Shown piece by piece: positions 1-11,600 of a stretch of DNA of 64,000 nucleotides (positions are counted from its first letter, which is position 1; each line of letters begins with the position of its first letter). Both the position numbers and the translations under genes were made by a program. The stretch is from assembly GCA_964654285.1 (NCBI GenBank), contig CAZZJC010000028.1:7591-71590 (forward strand), given 5' to 3'. The notes under the pieces are model-generated. The model was not told where the DNA came from, ran no database searches, and worked only from the letters and a program-made list of their open reading frames with translations. The stretch is from BJHQ01 sp964654285. GTDB taxonomy: Bacteria > Planctomycetota > UBA11346.

Positions 1-1
1 C

Positions 2-1450
2 ATCTTCGCGCTGCTCGCCGAGGCGCCCCCACCCGGTTCCGCCAAGCCCATACCGCGCGAGGTCACGGTGGTGCTCGATCGCAGCGGCAGCATGGCCGGC
101 GACAAATGGAACCAGGCCAAGGGCGCGGTGACCCAGGTGCTCGCGGCGCTCGGTCCCGACGAATCCGCGAACCTGCTGCTGTTCAATGAAGGCGTCGATC
201 CCTTCGCCCGCGCGCCGCTCGCCCTGGGCGATGCGAACCAGCAGTCCCTGCGCGACTGGCTGGCGGCGGCGCGGCCCAGCGGCGGCACCAACATCCATGC
301 GGCCCTCGCCGCCGCGCTCGCCCAGCCGGCGCTGGCCGGCACCTCGCCGATCGTGCTCTTCCTCACCGATGGCCTGCCCACCATCGGCCTGACGAGCGAA
401 CTCGCGATCCGCGCCCGCGCCGCGGACAATCCAGCCGGGCGCCGGATCTTCTGCGTCGGCATCGGCCACGACGCCAATGCGCCGCTGCTCGACAAGCTGG
501 CCGACCTCGGCCGTGGCCGGGCGCGCCACCTGCCGCCCGGCGCCGACATCGAGGTCGCGGTCGCAGAACTGGTCAAGGCGCTCGGCCGGCCGGTGCTGGC
601 CTCTCCTGGGATCGCCGCCGATGCCGGCCGGGTGCTCGACCAGCAGCCGCGCCGGCTGCGCGACGCCTTCGCCGGCGAGCAGATCCTGGTCACCGGCCGC
701 TACGCCGGCCGCGCGCCATACCGGATCGCCCTCACCGGCACCCTGGCTGACGGCGCGCGCTGGGAACGCAGCGTGGCCTTCGACCCGGCGACCGCCGATC
801 CGTGTGCCGGCTGGGTCGCCCGGCTGTGGGCCCAACGCCGCATCGCAGAACTCGTCGACCTAGCGCGCGAACTCGGGGCGGATGGCCGGAGCGATCCGAT
901 CCGCCTGAGCGAACTCACGCGCGACATCGTGCGTCTGAGCACCCAGTACGGCATCCTCACCGAATACACCGCGTTCCTCGCCACCGAGGGAGCTCCGCTG
1001 CCGGCGATGGCGCTGGGTGCGACCCATGATGAACGCGCGCGCTGGGATGCGGCTGCGGCACCGGTGATGAAGCGGGCCGCCGACGAGCTCCACCACAAGG
1101 GCCTCGAACCCCGCAGCGGCGGCCTGGCCCAGGCGGCATCGATCAACAACGGCCGCTACCGGGACAGCGACAAGCCGACCGGAAACGACCTCATGGACGC
1201 CACCGGCAGGATCCAGCGTATCGCCGGCGTGCATCAGATCTCCAACAGCAGCGCCTGGCAGCGCGGCAACCGCTGGATCGAAGCCGGGGCCGATGGCACC
1301 CCGACCCAGCGCATCGCCTTCGGCAGCAGCGAGCACCTCGCCCTGGCCGAACGCCTGGCGAAGACCGGCCGGCAAGGACTGCTCGCCAACGACGGCGAGG
1401 TGCAGGTCCGCGACGGGGCTGAGATCTACCTCGTCGAAGCGGTGCGCTGA
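2..1450 (+). CDS. VIT/VWA-type exported protein, 5' end outside window
   Basis: Partial gene; the frame is open to the left window edge and the residues just before the first internal GTG (position 68) read as ordinary coding sequence, so the true start lies upstream. It contains a von Willebrand A domain: the MIDAS motif DRSGSM at about residues 25-30 of the visible part and the loop FLTDGLPT. After the VWA domain come segments typical of VIT-VWA (inter-alpha-trypsin-inhibitor-like) proteins, such as IVRLSTQYGILTEYTAFLA. The VIT domain expected N-terminal to VWA would be off the window. Such proteins bind divalent metal and protein partners, usually at the cell envelope; the partner is unknown. 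It is followed by a second VWA gene and a two-component pair on the same strand, suggesting a shared envelope-related role. Confidence 0.8.
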   Translation: MFALLAEAPPPGSAKPIPREVTVVLDRSGSMAGDKWNQAKGAVTQVLAALGPDESANLLLFNEGVDPFARAPLALGDANQQSLRDWLAAARPSGGTNIHAALAAALAQPALAGTSPIVLFLTDGLPTIGLTSELAIRARAADNPAGRRIFCVGIGHDANAPLLDKLADLGRGRARHLPPGADIEVAVAELVKALGRPVLASPGIAADAGRVLDQQPRRLRDAFAGEQILVTGRYAGRAPYRIALTGTLADGARWERSVAFDPATADPCAGWVARLWAQRRIAELVDLARELGADGRSDPIRLSELTRDIVRLSTQYGILTEYTAFLATEGAPLPAMALGATHDERARWDAAAAPVMKRAADELHHKGLEPRSGGLAQAASINNGRYRDSDKPTGNDLMDATGRIQRIAGVHQISNSSAWQRGNRWIEAGADGTPTQRIAFGSSEHLALAERLAKTGRQGLLANDGEVQVRDGAEIYLVEAVR

Positions 1451-1502
1451 CGCGCTTTCCCAACACCCTCTTCCTTACCACCCTCAGCCCTTGGAGTTCC
1501 CG

Positions 1503-2684
1503 ATGCGCCGCCTTCCCAACCTCTTCTCCTTCACGGTCTTCACCTGCGCCAGCGCAATGGCGGTTGCCGCCGATCCGGTCCATGCGGCGGTGCCGCCGCC
1601 AGCCGGCGAGGTCCGCGAGGTCTGTTTCGTCCTCGACACCACCGGATCAATGAGCGGCTTGATCGAGGGCGCCAAGCGTCGGATCTGGGGGATCGTGAAT
1701 GAACTGACGGTCGCCGAAACCGGGAAACCACGGCCTCGTCTGCGCATCGGCCTGGTAGCCTACCGTGATCGCGGGGATGACTACATCACCCAGGTGACCG
1801 ATCTGAATGACGATCTCGATGCGATCTGGCTGAAGTTGTCGGCCTTGCGGGCCGGCGGGGGTGGGGACGGTCCGGAATCGGTGAACCAGGCCCTGGCCGA
1901 AGCCGTGGCCAAGGTCACCTGGTCGAAGGACAAAACGACGATGAAGACGATCTTCCTGGTCGGCGATGCTCCGCCCCACATGGATTACGCCAACGATGTG
2001 AAATACCCTGTGACCTGTACGCAGGCCGTCACCAACGGCATTGTCATCAATTCCCTGCTGTGCGGTGCGGATCCGACGGCGATAGGCATCTGGCAGGACA
2101 TCGCCAAGCGCAGCGAGGGTCGCTACGCGGGCATTCCTCAGGATGGTGGAGTGAAACAGCAGGAGACGCCATTCGATGCGGCAATCGGCAGACTCAACAG
2201 CGATCTGGCAGCGACTGCCATCGCCTATGGCGACCGCAAGCAAAGGGACGAGGTCTCGGCCAAGGTTGCGGCGCAGGCAGACGCGCCGGTTGCGACCTCG
2301 GCGGACAGGGCTGAGAATTTCGCCCGCAAACGAGCCGATGCCGGCGCAGATCCGTCGGCGGCTCCGGTGGTCAGCGGCAAAGGAGAACTGATCAACGATC
2401 TGATCACCAATAAGATCGACCTGGACAAGGTGAGTGCGGCCGACTTGCCGCCTGAGTTCCAGGGCCTCAAAAAAGAAGAGATCGCGGCAAGGATCGCCGA
2501 AAGGCAGCAGAGACGCATCGAACTCGGGAAGCAGCTGGATGCCCAGCTGACTGAACGCGCCAAATGGCTGCGCGAGCAGGCCGCAGCGAAACCGCCAGCG
2601 GGCAAAGATGGATTCGACGCCCAGGTATCCGAAATGGTCAAGATCCAGGCGGCGAGAATGAACGCAAATCCAGCGGCACCCTGA
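1503..2684 (+). CDS. Exported von Willebrand A domain protein
   Basis: 393 residues. The ATG at 1503 was chosen because GGAG lies 6 bases upstream (1493-1496) and the start yields a signal peptide (hydrophobic LFSFTVFTCASAMAVAA) immediately before the VWA domain; longer in-frame starts overlap the preceding gene. The MIDAS motif DTTGSM appears at about residue 45, followed by a typical VWA fold (VGDAPPH segment). The C-terminal third is charged and helix-prone, rich in Glu, Lys, Ala and Arg. Function unknown beyond metal-dependent protein binding outside the cytoplasmic membrane. It sits between another VWA protein and a response regulator/histidine kinase pair, all co-directional with gaps of about 50 bases or less, so a single operon is likely. 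Confidence 0.8.
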   Translation: MRRLPNLFSFTVFTCASAMAVAADPVHAAVPPPAGEVREVCFVLDTTGSMSGLIEGAKRRIWGIVNELTVAETGKPRPRLRIGLVAYRDRGDDYITQVTDLNDDLDAIWLKLSALRAGGGGDGPESVNQALAEAVAKVTWSKDKTTMKTIFLVGDAPPHMDYANDVKYPVTCTQAVTNGIVINSLLCGADPTAIGIWQDIAKRSEGRYAGIPQDGGVKQQETPFDAAIGRLNSDLAATAIAYGDRKQRDEVSAKVAAQADAPVATSADRAENFARKRADAGADPSAAPVVSGKGELINDLITNKIDLDKVSAADLPPEFQGLKKEEIAARIAERQQRRIELGKQLDAQLTERAKWLREQAAAKPPAGKDGFDAQVSEMVKIQAARMNANPAAP

Positions 2685-2730
2685 CATGCCGCTGCTTCCG
2701 CTGCCCGCCACGGGATCTACGGTGGGTCCC

Positions 2731-3426
2731 ATGCGCGCGCACATCCTCGTCGTCGAAGACGATCCCGCGATCCGCTCCGGGATCGTCGAGATCCTCGATC
2801 TGTCCGGGTTCCAAGTCAGCGAAGCGGGGGATTTCCCGAGCGGTCGTCGCGCGGCACTGGGCATGGATGTCGATCTGGTGCTGCTCGATCTGGTCATGCC
2901 GGGCGGGGATGGACTCGACATCCTCGCCGCGCTGCGCCAGGCGCGTCCGGCCCTGCCGGTGATCATCCTCACCGCGCGCGGGGCGGAACACGACCGGGTC
3001 AAGGGCCTCAAGGGCGGCGCCGACGACTACGTGGTCAAGCCGTTCGGAGCGGATGAGCTGGTCGCCCGGGTCGAGGCCGTCCTGCGGCGCAGCGGCGCGA
3101 AGGCGGCGCCGGCGCCGCAGCTCCTCAGCCTGGGCGGGATCGAGATCGACCTCGGCCGGCGCCAGGCCCGCTCCGGCGCCGGGCCGGGGGTGGAGCTCAC
3201 CGAGCAGGAGTGCGAATTGCTGAAGCTGCTTGCCGAACGGCGCGACCGGGTGGTGCCGCGCGAGGAGCTGCACAGCCTGCTCTGGAAGAACCAGAGCGTC
3301 GATCTCGCCAGCCGGGCGGTGGACATGCTGGTGGCGCGCGTGCGGGAGAAGCTCGGCGACGACGCCCGCAATCCGAAGCTGATCGCGACGGTACGAGGCC
3401 TGGGCTACCGCCTGGCCGAGGCCTGA
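2731..3426 (+). CDS. OmpR/PhoB-family response regulator
   Basis: 231 residues. An N-terminal receiver domain has acidic pocket E9-D10-D11, phosphoacceptor D53 (LLDLVMPGGDG) and the conserved lysine near residue 103 (VVKPFG). A C-terminal winged-helix trans_reg_C DNA-binding domain follows, ending in the usual VRGLGYRL motif. The ATG at 2731 is preferred over an ATG at 2686 because it is preceded by GGTGGG and opens directly with the receiver strand RAHILVVEDD. The downstream kinase starts one base after this stop codon, so the pair is translationally coupled. The regulator is expected to be phosphorylated by that kinase and to control envelope-related genes, possibly the VWA genes upstream; the target is inferred only from position. 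Confidence 0.93.
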   Translation: MRAHILVVEDDPAIRSGIVEILDLSGFQVSEAGDFPSGRRAALGMDVDLVLLDLVMPGGDGLDILAALRQARPALPVIILTARGAEHDRVKGLKGGADDYVVKPFGADELVARVEAVLRRSGAKAAPAPQLLSLGGIEIDLGRRQARSGAGPGVELTEQECELLKLLAERRDRVVPREELHSLLWKNQSVDLASRAVDMLVARVREKLGDDARNPKLIATVRGLGYRLAEA

Positions 3427-3427
3427 C

Positions 3428-5992
3428 GTGCGCCTGCGCCTGTTCACCCTGATGCTGGTCGCCCTGCCGCTGCTGGCGGCCGGGGTGCTGCTGACCCGCG
3501 CGGTGGTGAATGGCGAACGCGAGCGCGCCGAAAGCGAGGCGCTGCGGGTGGCGCTCTGGCGCCTCGATGCACGTGCCACCGCCCTGGTGGTCGGCGAAGC
3601 CAGCCGCGCACCGGAGGCCTATCGATCGTTCTGGACGCCGAGCGAGGTCTTCGGCGAACGCCTGACCCCGGCCGGTCGCGTCCTGCTGCCCTCGCCGCTG
3701 CTTGGACTGCCGCAGGCGCCGCTGCACCTCCATCTGCGCCTGGCCGGCGGCACGCTGTCTTCCCCGCAGATCCCGAGCGGACGCGAACGCGCGCTCGCGC
3801 TCGACGGTCTGATCGCCAGCAGCGACCTGGCAGAGGCCGAACGCCGCCTCATCGCCCTGCGCTCAACCCTGGGCCGGGAACCGGAAATCCTGCTGGCCGG
3901 CCTGCCGCCACCGCCGGATGCCTCCGATTCCATCGTCAATCCGCTCGAAGCGCCGCGCCAGGCGGCTTCACCGCTCGCGCCGGTTCCGACAGCAACCATG
4001 GCCGCGCCGCAGAAATCCGCCGAGGTCGTGCAGGATGCCGACAAGCCCATCGCCCTGCGTTTGGCGGATCCGGCTGCGGCGGACATGAGGTCCTCGCTCG
4101 CGGTCGGGGATCCGGTCGATCCGCTCCGCTACTCCCAGACCCCGCAACCTGTCAACAACCGTGCTGCGAACTGGAAGGAAAGCGGTCTCGTCGCGCCGCA
4201 ACCCGCCCAGCAACTGAAGGGTGCCAACGACGATTTCGCCAGCCGAAACGAGAATTTCCAGTCCTCCCAGGTGTACGTGCTCAACGACAGCACCAACCGG
4301 GCGCAGAAGGTGAACCTCCAGAATTCCCAACCCTCTGCCGACCGCGCCAGAGCACCGGGAACACCGACGCTGGCCCAGGCCGAGCAGGCACCAGCTGCCT
4401 CGACCCTGCCTGCTGCGCACGCGCGTGAGCACGTGCCGGTCGCGGCCGACAGAGCCGGCAGCCGACCGGATGGAGCCGCAAGCAACGAAACGTGGTCGAG
4501 GTCGGGCCCGGATTCCGCGCGCAGACAAGCGCAGGCGTTTGCCGGAAAGGATGAAAGCGGTCCGATCGCCAAGTCGGGTCCGAGCCGAGAGCCGATGGCC
4601 ACGGCCCCCGCGCTCGATGCGGTGGCCGGGGCCAAACCGGCTCGAACCCCGGCTCCGACGACCGCGAAGGTGAGCCCTGACAAGAAGCCGGGCCGGAGCG
4701 AAATCGCGGGCAAGGTCGCCGCTCCGGAAGTCCAGCCGATCCAAGATCCTGCGCTTGCCGCAGCGGTTTCCCCGTCCGCTCCCTCCGCACCACCGGCCGT
4801 CGTCCGTCCTGCCGAGACCGGAAGTTCCCTGAGCACAGGCAGCATACGGGCTGGATCGGACGCACCCGCTTCGCAGCCGCGCCTGCGCCCGGCCACCGCG
4901 TACCCGATTCCACCCGCCGTCGCGGTGTCGTCGCCGTCCACCCAGGCCAGCACCGCCGGTCTGATCGAGGCGCGCTGGGCCGGGCCGCAATGGCTGCTCC
5001 TCGCACGCCGGGCGAAGCTCGACGGGCACGAGGAACTGCAGGCGGCAGCGTTGCGCTGGGACGACCTGCGGACGCAGCTCACCTCGCGCCTCACGGATCT
5101 GCTGCCGCAGGCGCAGCTGGTGCCGCGCAGACCGGACGACCCGCCCGAGCGCTGCCTGGCGGCGTTGCCGATCCGGCTGGAACCCGGCCCGCTGCCGGCC
5201 GTGCCGCTGAGTTCCGCCGCACGCTGGACGCTCGGCATCGCCTGGGGCGCATTGCTCGCCGGCCTGGCGGGGGGAGCCACCCTGATCCTGGCGGCCAACC
5301 GCCTGGCGGAACGCCGCGCCGCCTTCGTCAGCGCGGTGACGCATGAACTGCGCACCCCGCTCACCGCCTTGCGGCTGCACGCGGATCTGCTCGCGGATCC
5401 GCGCGTGGCCGACGACGGCGCCCGACGCGGGAAACGCGTCGAGGTGCTGCGCGCCGAGGCCGGCCGCCTGGCGCATCTCATCGACAACGTGCTCGACTAC
5501 GCCCGGCTCGAACGCCGCCGCCCGCCCGAACCGCGCCCGGTCGCGCTGGCTGAGCTGCTCGCGCCGCTCCTCCCGCGCCTGGGCACCCGCCTGGCCGCCG
5601 CCGGGCTGGAACTCAACACCGCCCAGGTGCCGCCCTGCATGGTGCGCTGCGATCCCGCCGCGGTCGAACGGATCCTCGTCAATCTTGCCGACAATGCCGC
5701 GAAATATGCGGCCAGCGGGACGGAGAAGACGATCACCCTCAGCGCCCTGCTGGGCAAGGGCAGCCTCGAACTGCGCCTGCGCGATCATGGTCCTGGCCTT
5801 GCCGCCGACGTGCGCGCCCGGCTCTTCCTGCCGTTCGCCCGCAGCGCCGAGGCCGCCGCCGGCAACGCACCCGGAGTCGGCCTCGGACTCGCCCTCTGCC
5901 GTCGGCTCGCCCGCGCCCAGGGCGGCGACCTGCGGCTGGAAGAACCCGACGGCGGCGGCGTCGAGGCGGTGCTGGTGCTTCCGCTGGGATGA
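3428..5992 (+). CDS. Sensor histidine kinase with very long low-complexity sensor region
   Basis: 854 residues from a GTG start, one base after the response regulator stop. An N-terminal membrane segment (about residues 5-27) is followed by roughly 560 residues, mostly Pro/Ala/Ser/Gln-rich and without an obvious fold, then a second membrane segment (about 597-622). The cytoplasmic part is orthodox: H box with phosphoacceptor H639 (THELRTPLTAL), N box (NLADNAAKYA), G1 (DHGPGL) and G2 (GVGLGLALCRR). Typical sensor domains are 100-250 residues, so this extracytoplasmic region is unusually large. The C-terminal layout resembles CreC/BaeS-type kinases. It pairs with the regulator upstream and probably senses an envelope signal, perhaps through the neighbouring VWA proteins; that link is inference. 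Confidence 0.92.
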   Translation: MRLRLFTLMLVALPLLAAGVLLTRAVVNGERERAESEALRVALWRLDARATALVVGEASRAPEAYRSFWTPSEVFGERLTPAGRVLLPSPLLGLPQAPLHLHLRLAGGTLSSPQIPSGRERALALDGLIASSDLAEAERRLIALRSTLGREPEILLAGLPPPPDASDSIVNPLEAPRQAASPLAPVPTATMAAPQKSAEVVQDADKPIALRLADPAAADMRSSLAVGDPVDPLRYSQTPQPVNNRAANWKESGLVAPQPAQQLKGANDDFASRNENFQSSQVYVLNDSTNRAQKVNLQNSQPSADRARAPGTPTLAQAEQAPAASTLPAAHAREHVPVAADRAGSRPDGAASNETWSRSGPDSARRQAQAFAGKDESGPIAKSGPSREPMATAPALDAVAGAKPARTPAPTTAKVSPDKKPGRSEIAGKVAAPEVQPIQDPALAAAVSPSAPSAPPAVVRPAETGSSLSTGSIRAGSDAPASQPRLRPATAYPIPPAVAVSSPSTQASTAGLIEARWAGPQWLLLARRAKLDGHEELQAAALRWDDLRTQLTSRLTDLLPQAQLVPRRPDDPPERCLAALPIRLEPGPLPAVPLSSAARWTLGIAWGALLAGLAGGATLILAANRLAERRAAFVSAVTHELRTPLTALRLHADLLADPRVADDGARRGKRVEVLRAEAGRLAHLIDNVLDYARLERRRPPEPRPVALAELLAPLLPRLGTRLAAAGLELNTAQVPPCMVRCDPAAVERILVNLADNAAKYAASGTEKTITLSALLGKGSLELRLRDHGPGLAADVRARLFLPFARSAEAAAGNAPGVGLGLALCRRLARAQGGDLRLEEPDGGGVEAVLVLPLG

Positions 5993-6169
5993 TCATGGCC
6001 GCAGCAGGATTGGTCGGGATCGGGCAGTTGCTGAATTACTGATCGCACCTGCCTGTCCCGGGTGCATCCTTCGGCCGGACGCTTCCTTCTAAGACATTGT
6101 CAGCACGAATGTTGTCATTTGCACGGTGGCACCCTGGGAATGGTCCGCTATGTGCAGTGATGCAACACC

Positions 6170-7666
<1,497 letters not shown>

Positions 7667-7696
7667 CTTGTCGCGTGGTAGCGCCGGGTGGGATCG

Positions 7697-8398
7697 TTAT
7701 GGGGCGACCGGCGCGGCGTTGATAGGGGCCTGGATGATCGGTTTGCCGGTTTGGCCGTCGACGGTCCAGTCAGCAAGCTCGATGCCCTTGTCCTGGGCCT
7801 TGGGCAAGACGGAGAGGCGCTGCGCCTCGGTCCACAACGCAGTGCCTTTGACGAAGGCAAAGCGGACATCGGCATACAGCACGCCGCTGCCCTTTCCCCG
7901 GTTGCAGGCGGGATCCTGCACCAGGATCGGCTGATTCCTTCCCGCCGTGGCAATGGGGCGGACGTAGCAGAACGGCTGGGTGATTTCGGGATGGCCTGGA
8001 GAGGTAAACACCTTGCGGCTCAATCCGTAGTCGGGGCTCCTCAGTTCCTCGAGATCCTTGGGATACCCGGCATCATGTTCATTCATGTACGCCCGCATCG
8101 CCAAACCGATCTGCCTCATGTTGTTTCCCGCCTGGACTTTCCGGGCTTCCGTCATCGCACCGGTGATCGCGGGCATCAGCAAGGCCGGCAGGATGGCACA
8201 ACTCGTCAGGATGCCCAGCGATCCCAGGACGATGCCCGCGATGGCCATGCCGCGACCCTGGTTTTTCAGCCCGATGATGCCACAGACCAAAGCAGCGATG
8301 CCGAGGAGCGGGACGATCAGACCGATGATGCCAAGCACCAGGGCGGTGATGGATAGACCGCTGCCTGGCTTAGGTGGGGAAGTGGCGATGTCGTTCAT
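7697..8398 (-). CDS. DUF4190 membrane protein with pseudopilin-like segment
   Basis: 233 residues. The ATG is preceded by AAGGA at suitable spacing. The N-terminal half carries two or three hydrophobic helices with the repeating pattern seen in DUF4190 proteins (ALVLGIIGLIVPLLGIAAL, then GIVLGSLGILTSCAILPALL). The soluble part contains a stretch (NNMRQIGLAMRAY) very like the segment after the N-terminal helix of DUF1559-type pseudopilins of Planctomycetota and relatives. Function unknown. It is convergent with the sigma-54 activator and is not obviously in an operon. Confidence 0.65.
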   Translation of the reverse strand: MNDIATSPPKPGSGLSITALVLGIIGLIVPLLGIAALVCGIIGLKNQGRGMAIAGIVLGSLGILTSCAILPALLMPAITGAMTEARKVQAGNNMRQIGLAMRAYMNEHDAGYPKDLEELRSPDYGLSRKVFTSPGHPEITQPFCYVRPIATAGRNQPILVQDPACNRGKGSGVLYADVRFAFVKGTALWTEAQRLSVLPKAQDKGIELADWTVDGQTGKPIIQAPINAAPVAP

Positions 8399-8641
8399 GG
8401 CGTCCTTGTGGTTCCCTTGGGGGTTGAGGTGGCCGACATAGTGAACATGTGTCCCTTGCCAGCGGCATAATCATCGCCTGCATCGGTTGCCGCTCACCGC
8501 GATCCACGCATGACGTCCTTCGGCTGGTGGCGGTTCAGACAAGATGTCTGGCGGCACCACGCAGCGCGGTGAGGAGCATATGACTCCTACTGCCGCTCAC
8601 AACCGCAGCGGACCACCACTGCGCGATGAACGCAAGCGGAC
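8399..8641. other. Intergenic region without a recognisable gene
   Basis: The stretch lies upstream of the DUF4190 gene and downstream of the giant ATPase gene, both on the minus strand. It must hold the promoter of the DUF4190 gene, but I see no convincing -35/-10 or -24/-12 element. A weak inverted repeat (AGGAG...CTCCT, about 8573-8588) is the only structure noticed. Confidence 0.4.
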
Positions 8642-11600
8642 TCAACCGTTGTCGTCGACGCGGATCCTCGGCGAATCCTTGGTCTTGCTGATCCAGGTGC
8701 GCAGGTCGCCGGCGACATTTTCGAGCTGGCCCCGGGTCTGCTGCGAGGTGCCGATGTACTGGCCCAGGCGTTCGATGAGCGGGATCAGCACGGCCTCGAT
8801 CACCAGGGCCTGCTTCTCGAACAGCCGGCCGTAGGCGGCGGGCAGGGTGTTGATCACCTCGACCCGGGGCGGTTCGACCGGGGCGGGTGGCGGCGGGGGT
8901 GGCAGCAGGACCGGCGCCGGCGGTTTGAGCGCGGCGAGGCCCTGGCCGAGCTGGGCGATGAGGTCGGCCAGGTCGCTCCGCCGGGCCGCGTCAGCCCCGG
9001 TCAGGGCGTGGACGAGGGCGGCTTGCAGGCCTTCCAGGCGCTCGCCCAGCTTGGCCAGCATGATCACCGCTTTTTCCTGGGGATCGTCGCTGCCGGACAG
9101 TTCGGTGCGGCGGGCGAAACCACGACAGAGGTCGGTCCAGCGGGCCTGCTCGGTCGGATTGGCGACCCCGGCGAGGTGCTTGAGCTTGAGCAGGTTGGCC
9201 TCGGCGGCCGAGGTCAGCGTCTGGGCCTCGGCCTGGTAGTGGTCGAGCAGCACCTGCGTCAGTTCGTCAGGCGTCAACGCCGGCACCACCCGCGCCGCGA
9301 TCTTGGCCATGTTGCGGTAGCTGCCTTGCAGCTTGAAGGGCGGTTCGGTGCGGTCGGCATCGGACTGGGCGGCGCTGGCGATGTAGGTCTGGTTGACCCG
9401 CAGCAGCAGGTCGCGCGCGCGGGCGAGATGGCCGAGCACGGCGGTCACCTCGGCGACCTCGGCCCCGCTGTAGGGATGTTCGAGTTCGCTGCGCGCGCCG
9501 TCGTCGCCCTGGCTGATGCGCAGGAGGCGGAAGAGATCCTGGCCCGGACGCGCGGCCAGGGGTTGCAGCACCGGATTGGCGACGAGGCAGTTTTCCAGAT
9601 AGCTGAGGGCGAAGGCCTCGCTGTGTCCGCCCGCGACCTCGCCAAGGTTCCAGGTGTCGGCGCGGTTGGCGAGCATGTCGGGGATGCGGAAGCGATCGCC
9701 CGATTCGGTGTAGGGATTGCCGGCCATGGCGATGACGAAGCGCTTGCCGCGCAGATCGAAGGTGCGCGCCTCGCCGCGCCAGACGCCTTCGACGCGACGG
9801 GTGCCATCGCCCAGCGGGATGAACTTCTGCAGGAATTCGGGGCTGCAGTGCTGGATGTCGTCGATCAGCAGCAGGACGTTGCTGCCCATGGCGAAGGCGA
9901 GGTTGATCCGTTCCACCTCGTTGCGTGCCGACAGGTTCGGGGCCTCGGCCGGATCGAGCGACACGGTCCTATGGCCCAGCGCCGGACCGTTGACCTTGAC
10001 CCAGGCCAGACCGAGCACCGCCGCGACGTATTCGAGCAGGGTCGTCTTGCCGTAGCCGGGGGGTGAGATCAGCAGCAGCAGGCCCTGGGAATCGGTGCGC
10101 CGCTGCGCCCCGGCGGCGCCGAGCTGCTTGGCCAGGTTGTCGCCCACCAGGGGCAGGTAGACCTCGTTGACCAGGCGGTTGCGCACGAAGCTGGTCAGCA
10201 CCTTGGGCTGCATCTCGTCCAGACGCAGCCGGCGGCGTTCCGCCGCGATCAAGGCCGTGCGCCTGGCGCGCCAGGCGCGGAAGCGCGGCAGGCGGTCGCG
10301 ACCATGGGACGCGAGGCGGGCCAGGCATTCGTCGAGGCGCAGGTCGAGCCGGCCGTCGCGGATGCGCGGATGGCTGGACAGCAGCCCGTCGATGGTCAGG
10401 GCGGTGCGGGCGCTGACGCGCTGGCGCGCCAGGCTCGGCGTCAGCAGGCCGGCGGCGGCCTCGGGAACGGCCGCCTGCAATTCGGGCGGGGTCACCGCGC
10501 GGATCCACGCGGTGGCCAGGCGCAAGGCGGCGGCGGGATCGGCCGCCAGCGCGTGCAGGGCCTCGTCCAGGGAGCGATCGGCCGGGTGGAGGCGGATCCA
10601 CTCCGCAAGCAGCCCGCCCAGGCTGACGGCCTCCCCGGACAGGACGAAGGACCGGCCACGATCACGGGCGAGTTCCTCGGCCAGGTAGGCGCCGGCGTCG
10701 GCATCGGCCGCCCCGACGAGCCGCTGGCAGTCGGCGGCCAGGATGTCCCAGGCCGGCACGACGAGCCCGGCCTGGCGCAGGCGATCGAGGCTGACCGCCT
10801 CGGTCGCCAGGCGTTCACGCCAGGCGGTGTCCGGGCATCCGGCCCAGCCCAGCACCGCCGCCGCGCGGCAGGCCGGACTGAAACGCAGGAGCCCGGCGGA
10901 TCGGCCGAGATGATCCAGGGCGACCAGGATGCGCGCGGCATCCGCGTCGTGGATGCCGCGTTCAAAGCCGCCGTCCGGGCTGTCAGCGGCGATTTCCCGG
11001 GCCAGCGCGAGCGCGGCGGATTCGTCCAGGATGCCGGCCCCCGGGGCCCGGCGCTGGAGCGCGAGCCAGGCCAGCCATTCCGCCCGGCAGGTGCGGGAAT
11101 CCTCGGATTCCAGCAGTTGTTCAACCACTTCGGAATCGACGCCCGGCGTCGCCGCGGTCGTCGCCGTTGCCGTCGCCTCGGCGCAGGGCCAGGCGAGATC
11201 GGTGCCGGCGAGCTGGAATTCGAGGTGGACCCCCTCCTCGGTGCGACGAGGGATGAGCGCCAGTTCGGGCGCCTGGCGGTTGACGGTGAAGGCGTGCCGT
11301 CCCAGGCGCACCTGGCCTTCGCCGGCGCTCAGGTCGGTGCGGTCGCGGATGGTCCGGGCGGCATCCTCGCGCGCGGCCTTCAACCGCCCATCCAGGTCGT
11401 CGGCGCGCACCACCGCGCCGAGGGCGCGCAGCTGGTCGACCTGATCGCGGTATTTGCGCACCAGCACGTCGGCCGCGAGGTAGGCCGACAGCTCATCCAG
11501 GTTTGCCGACGCCTTGGCGCGCCTGGCGATCGTGGTCAGCAGACGTTCCGCCGCCGTGGCCAAGCGGTCGGCGGAGCGGGCGCGGGCGTCGGCGAGCTGG

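Noticed and set aside
3968..5788. Long minus-strand open frames opposite the histidine kinase
   Set aside because: Arg/Gly-rich composition and no family motifs; the plus-strand kinase motifs are unambiguous.
6126..6142. TGGCAC upstream of the sigma-54 activator gene as a -24 box
   Set aside because: No GC dinucleotide at the required spacing; the -12 position reads GAAT rather than TTGC.
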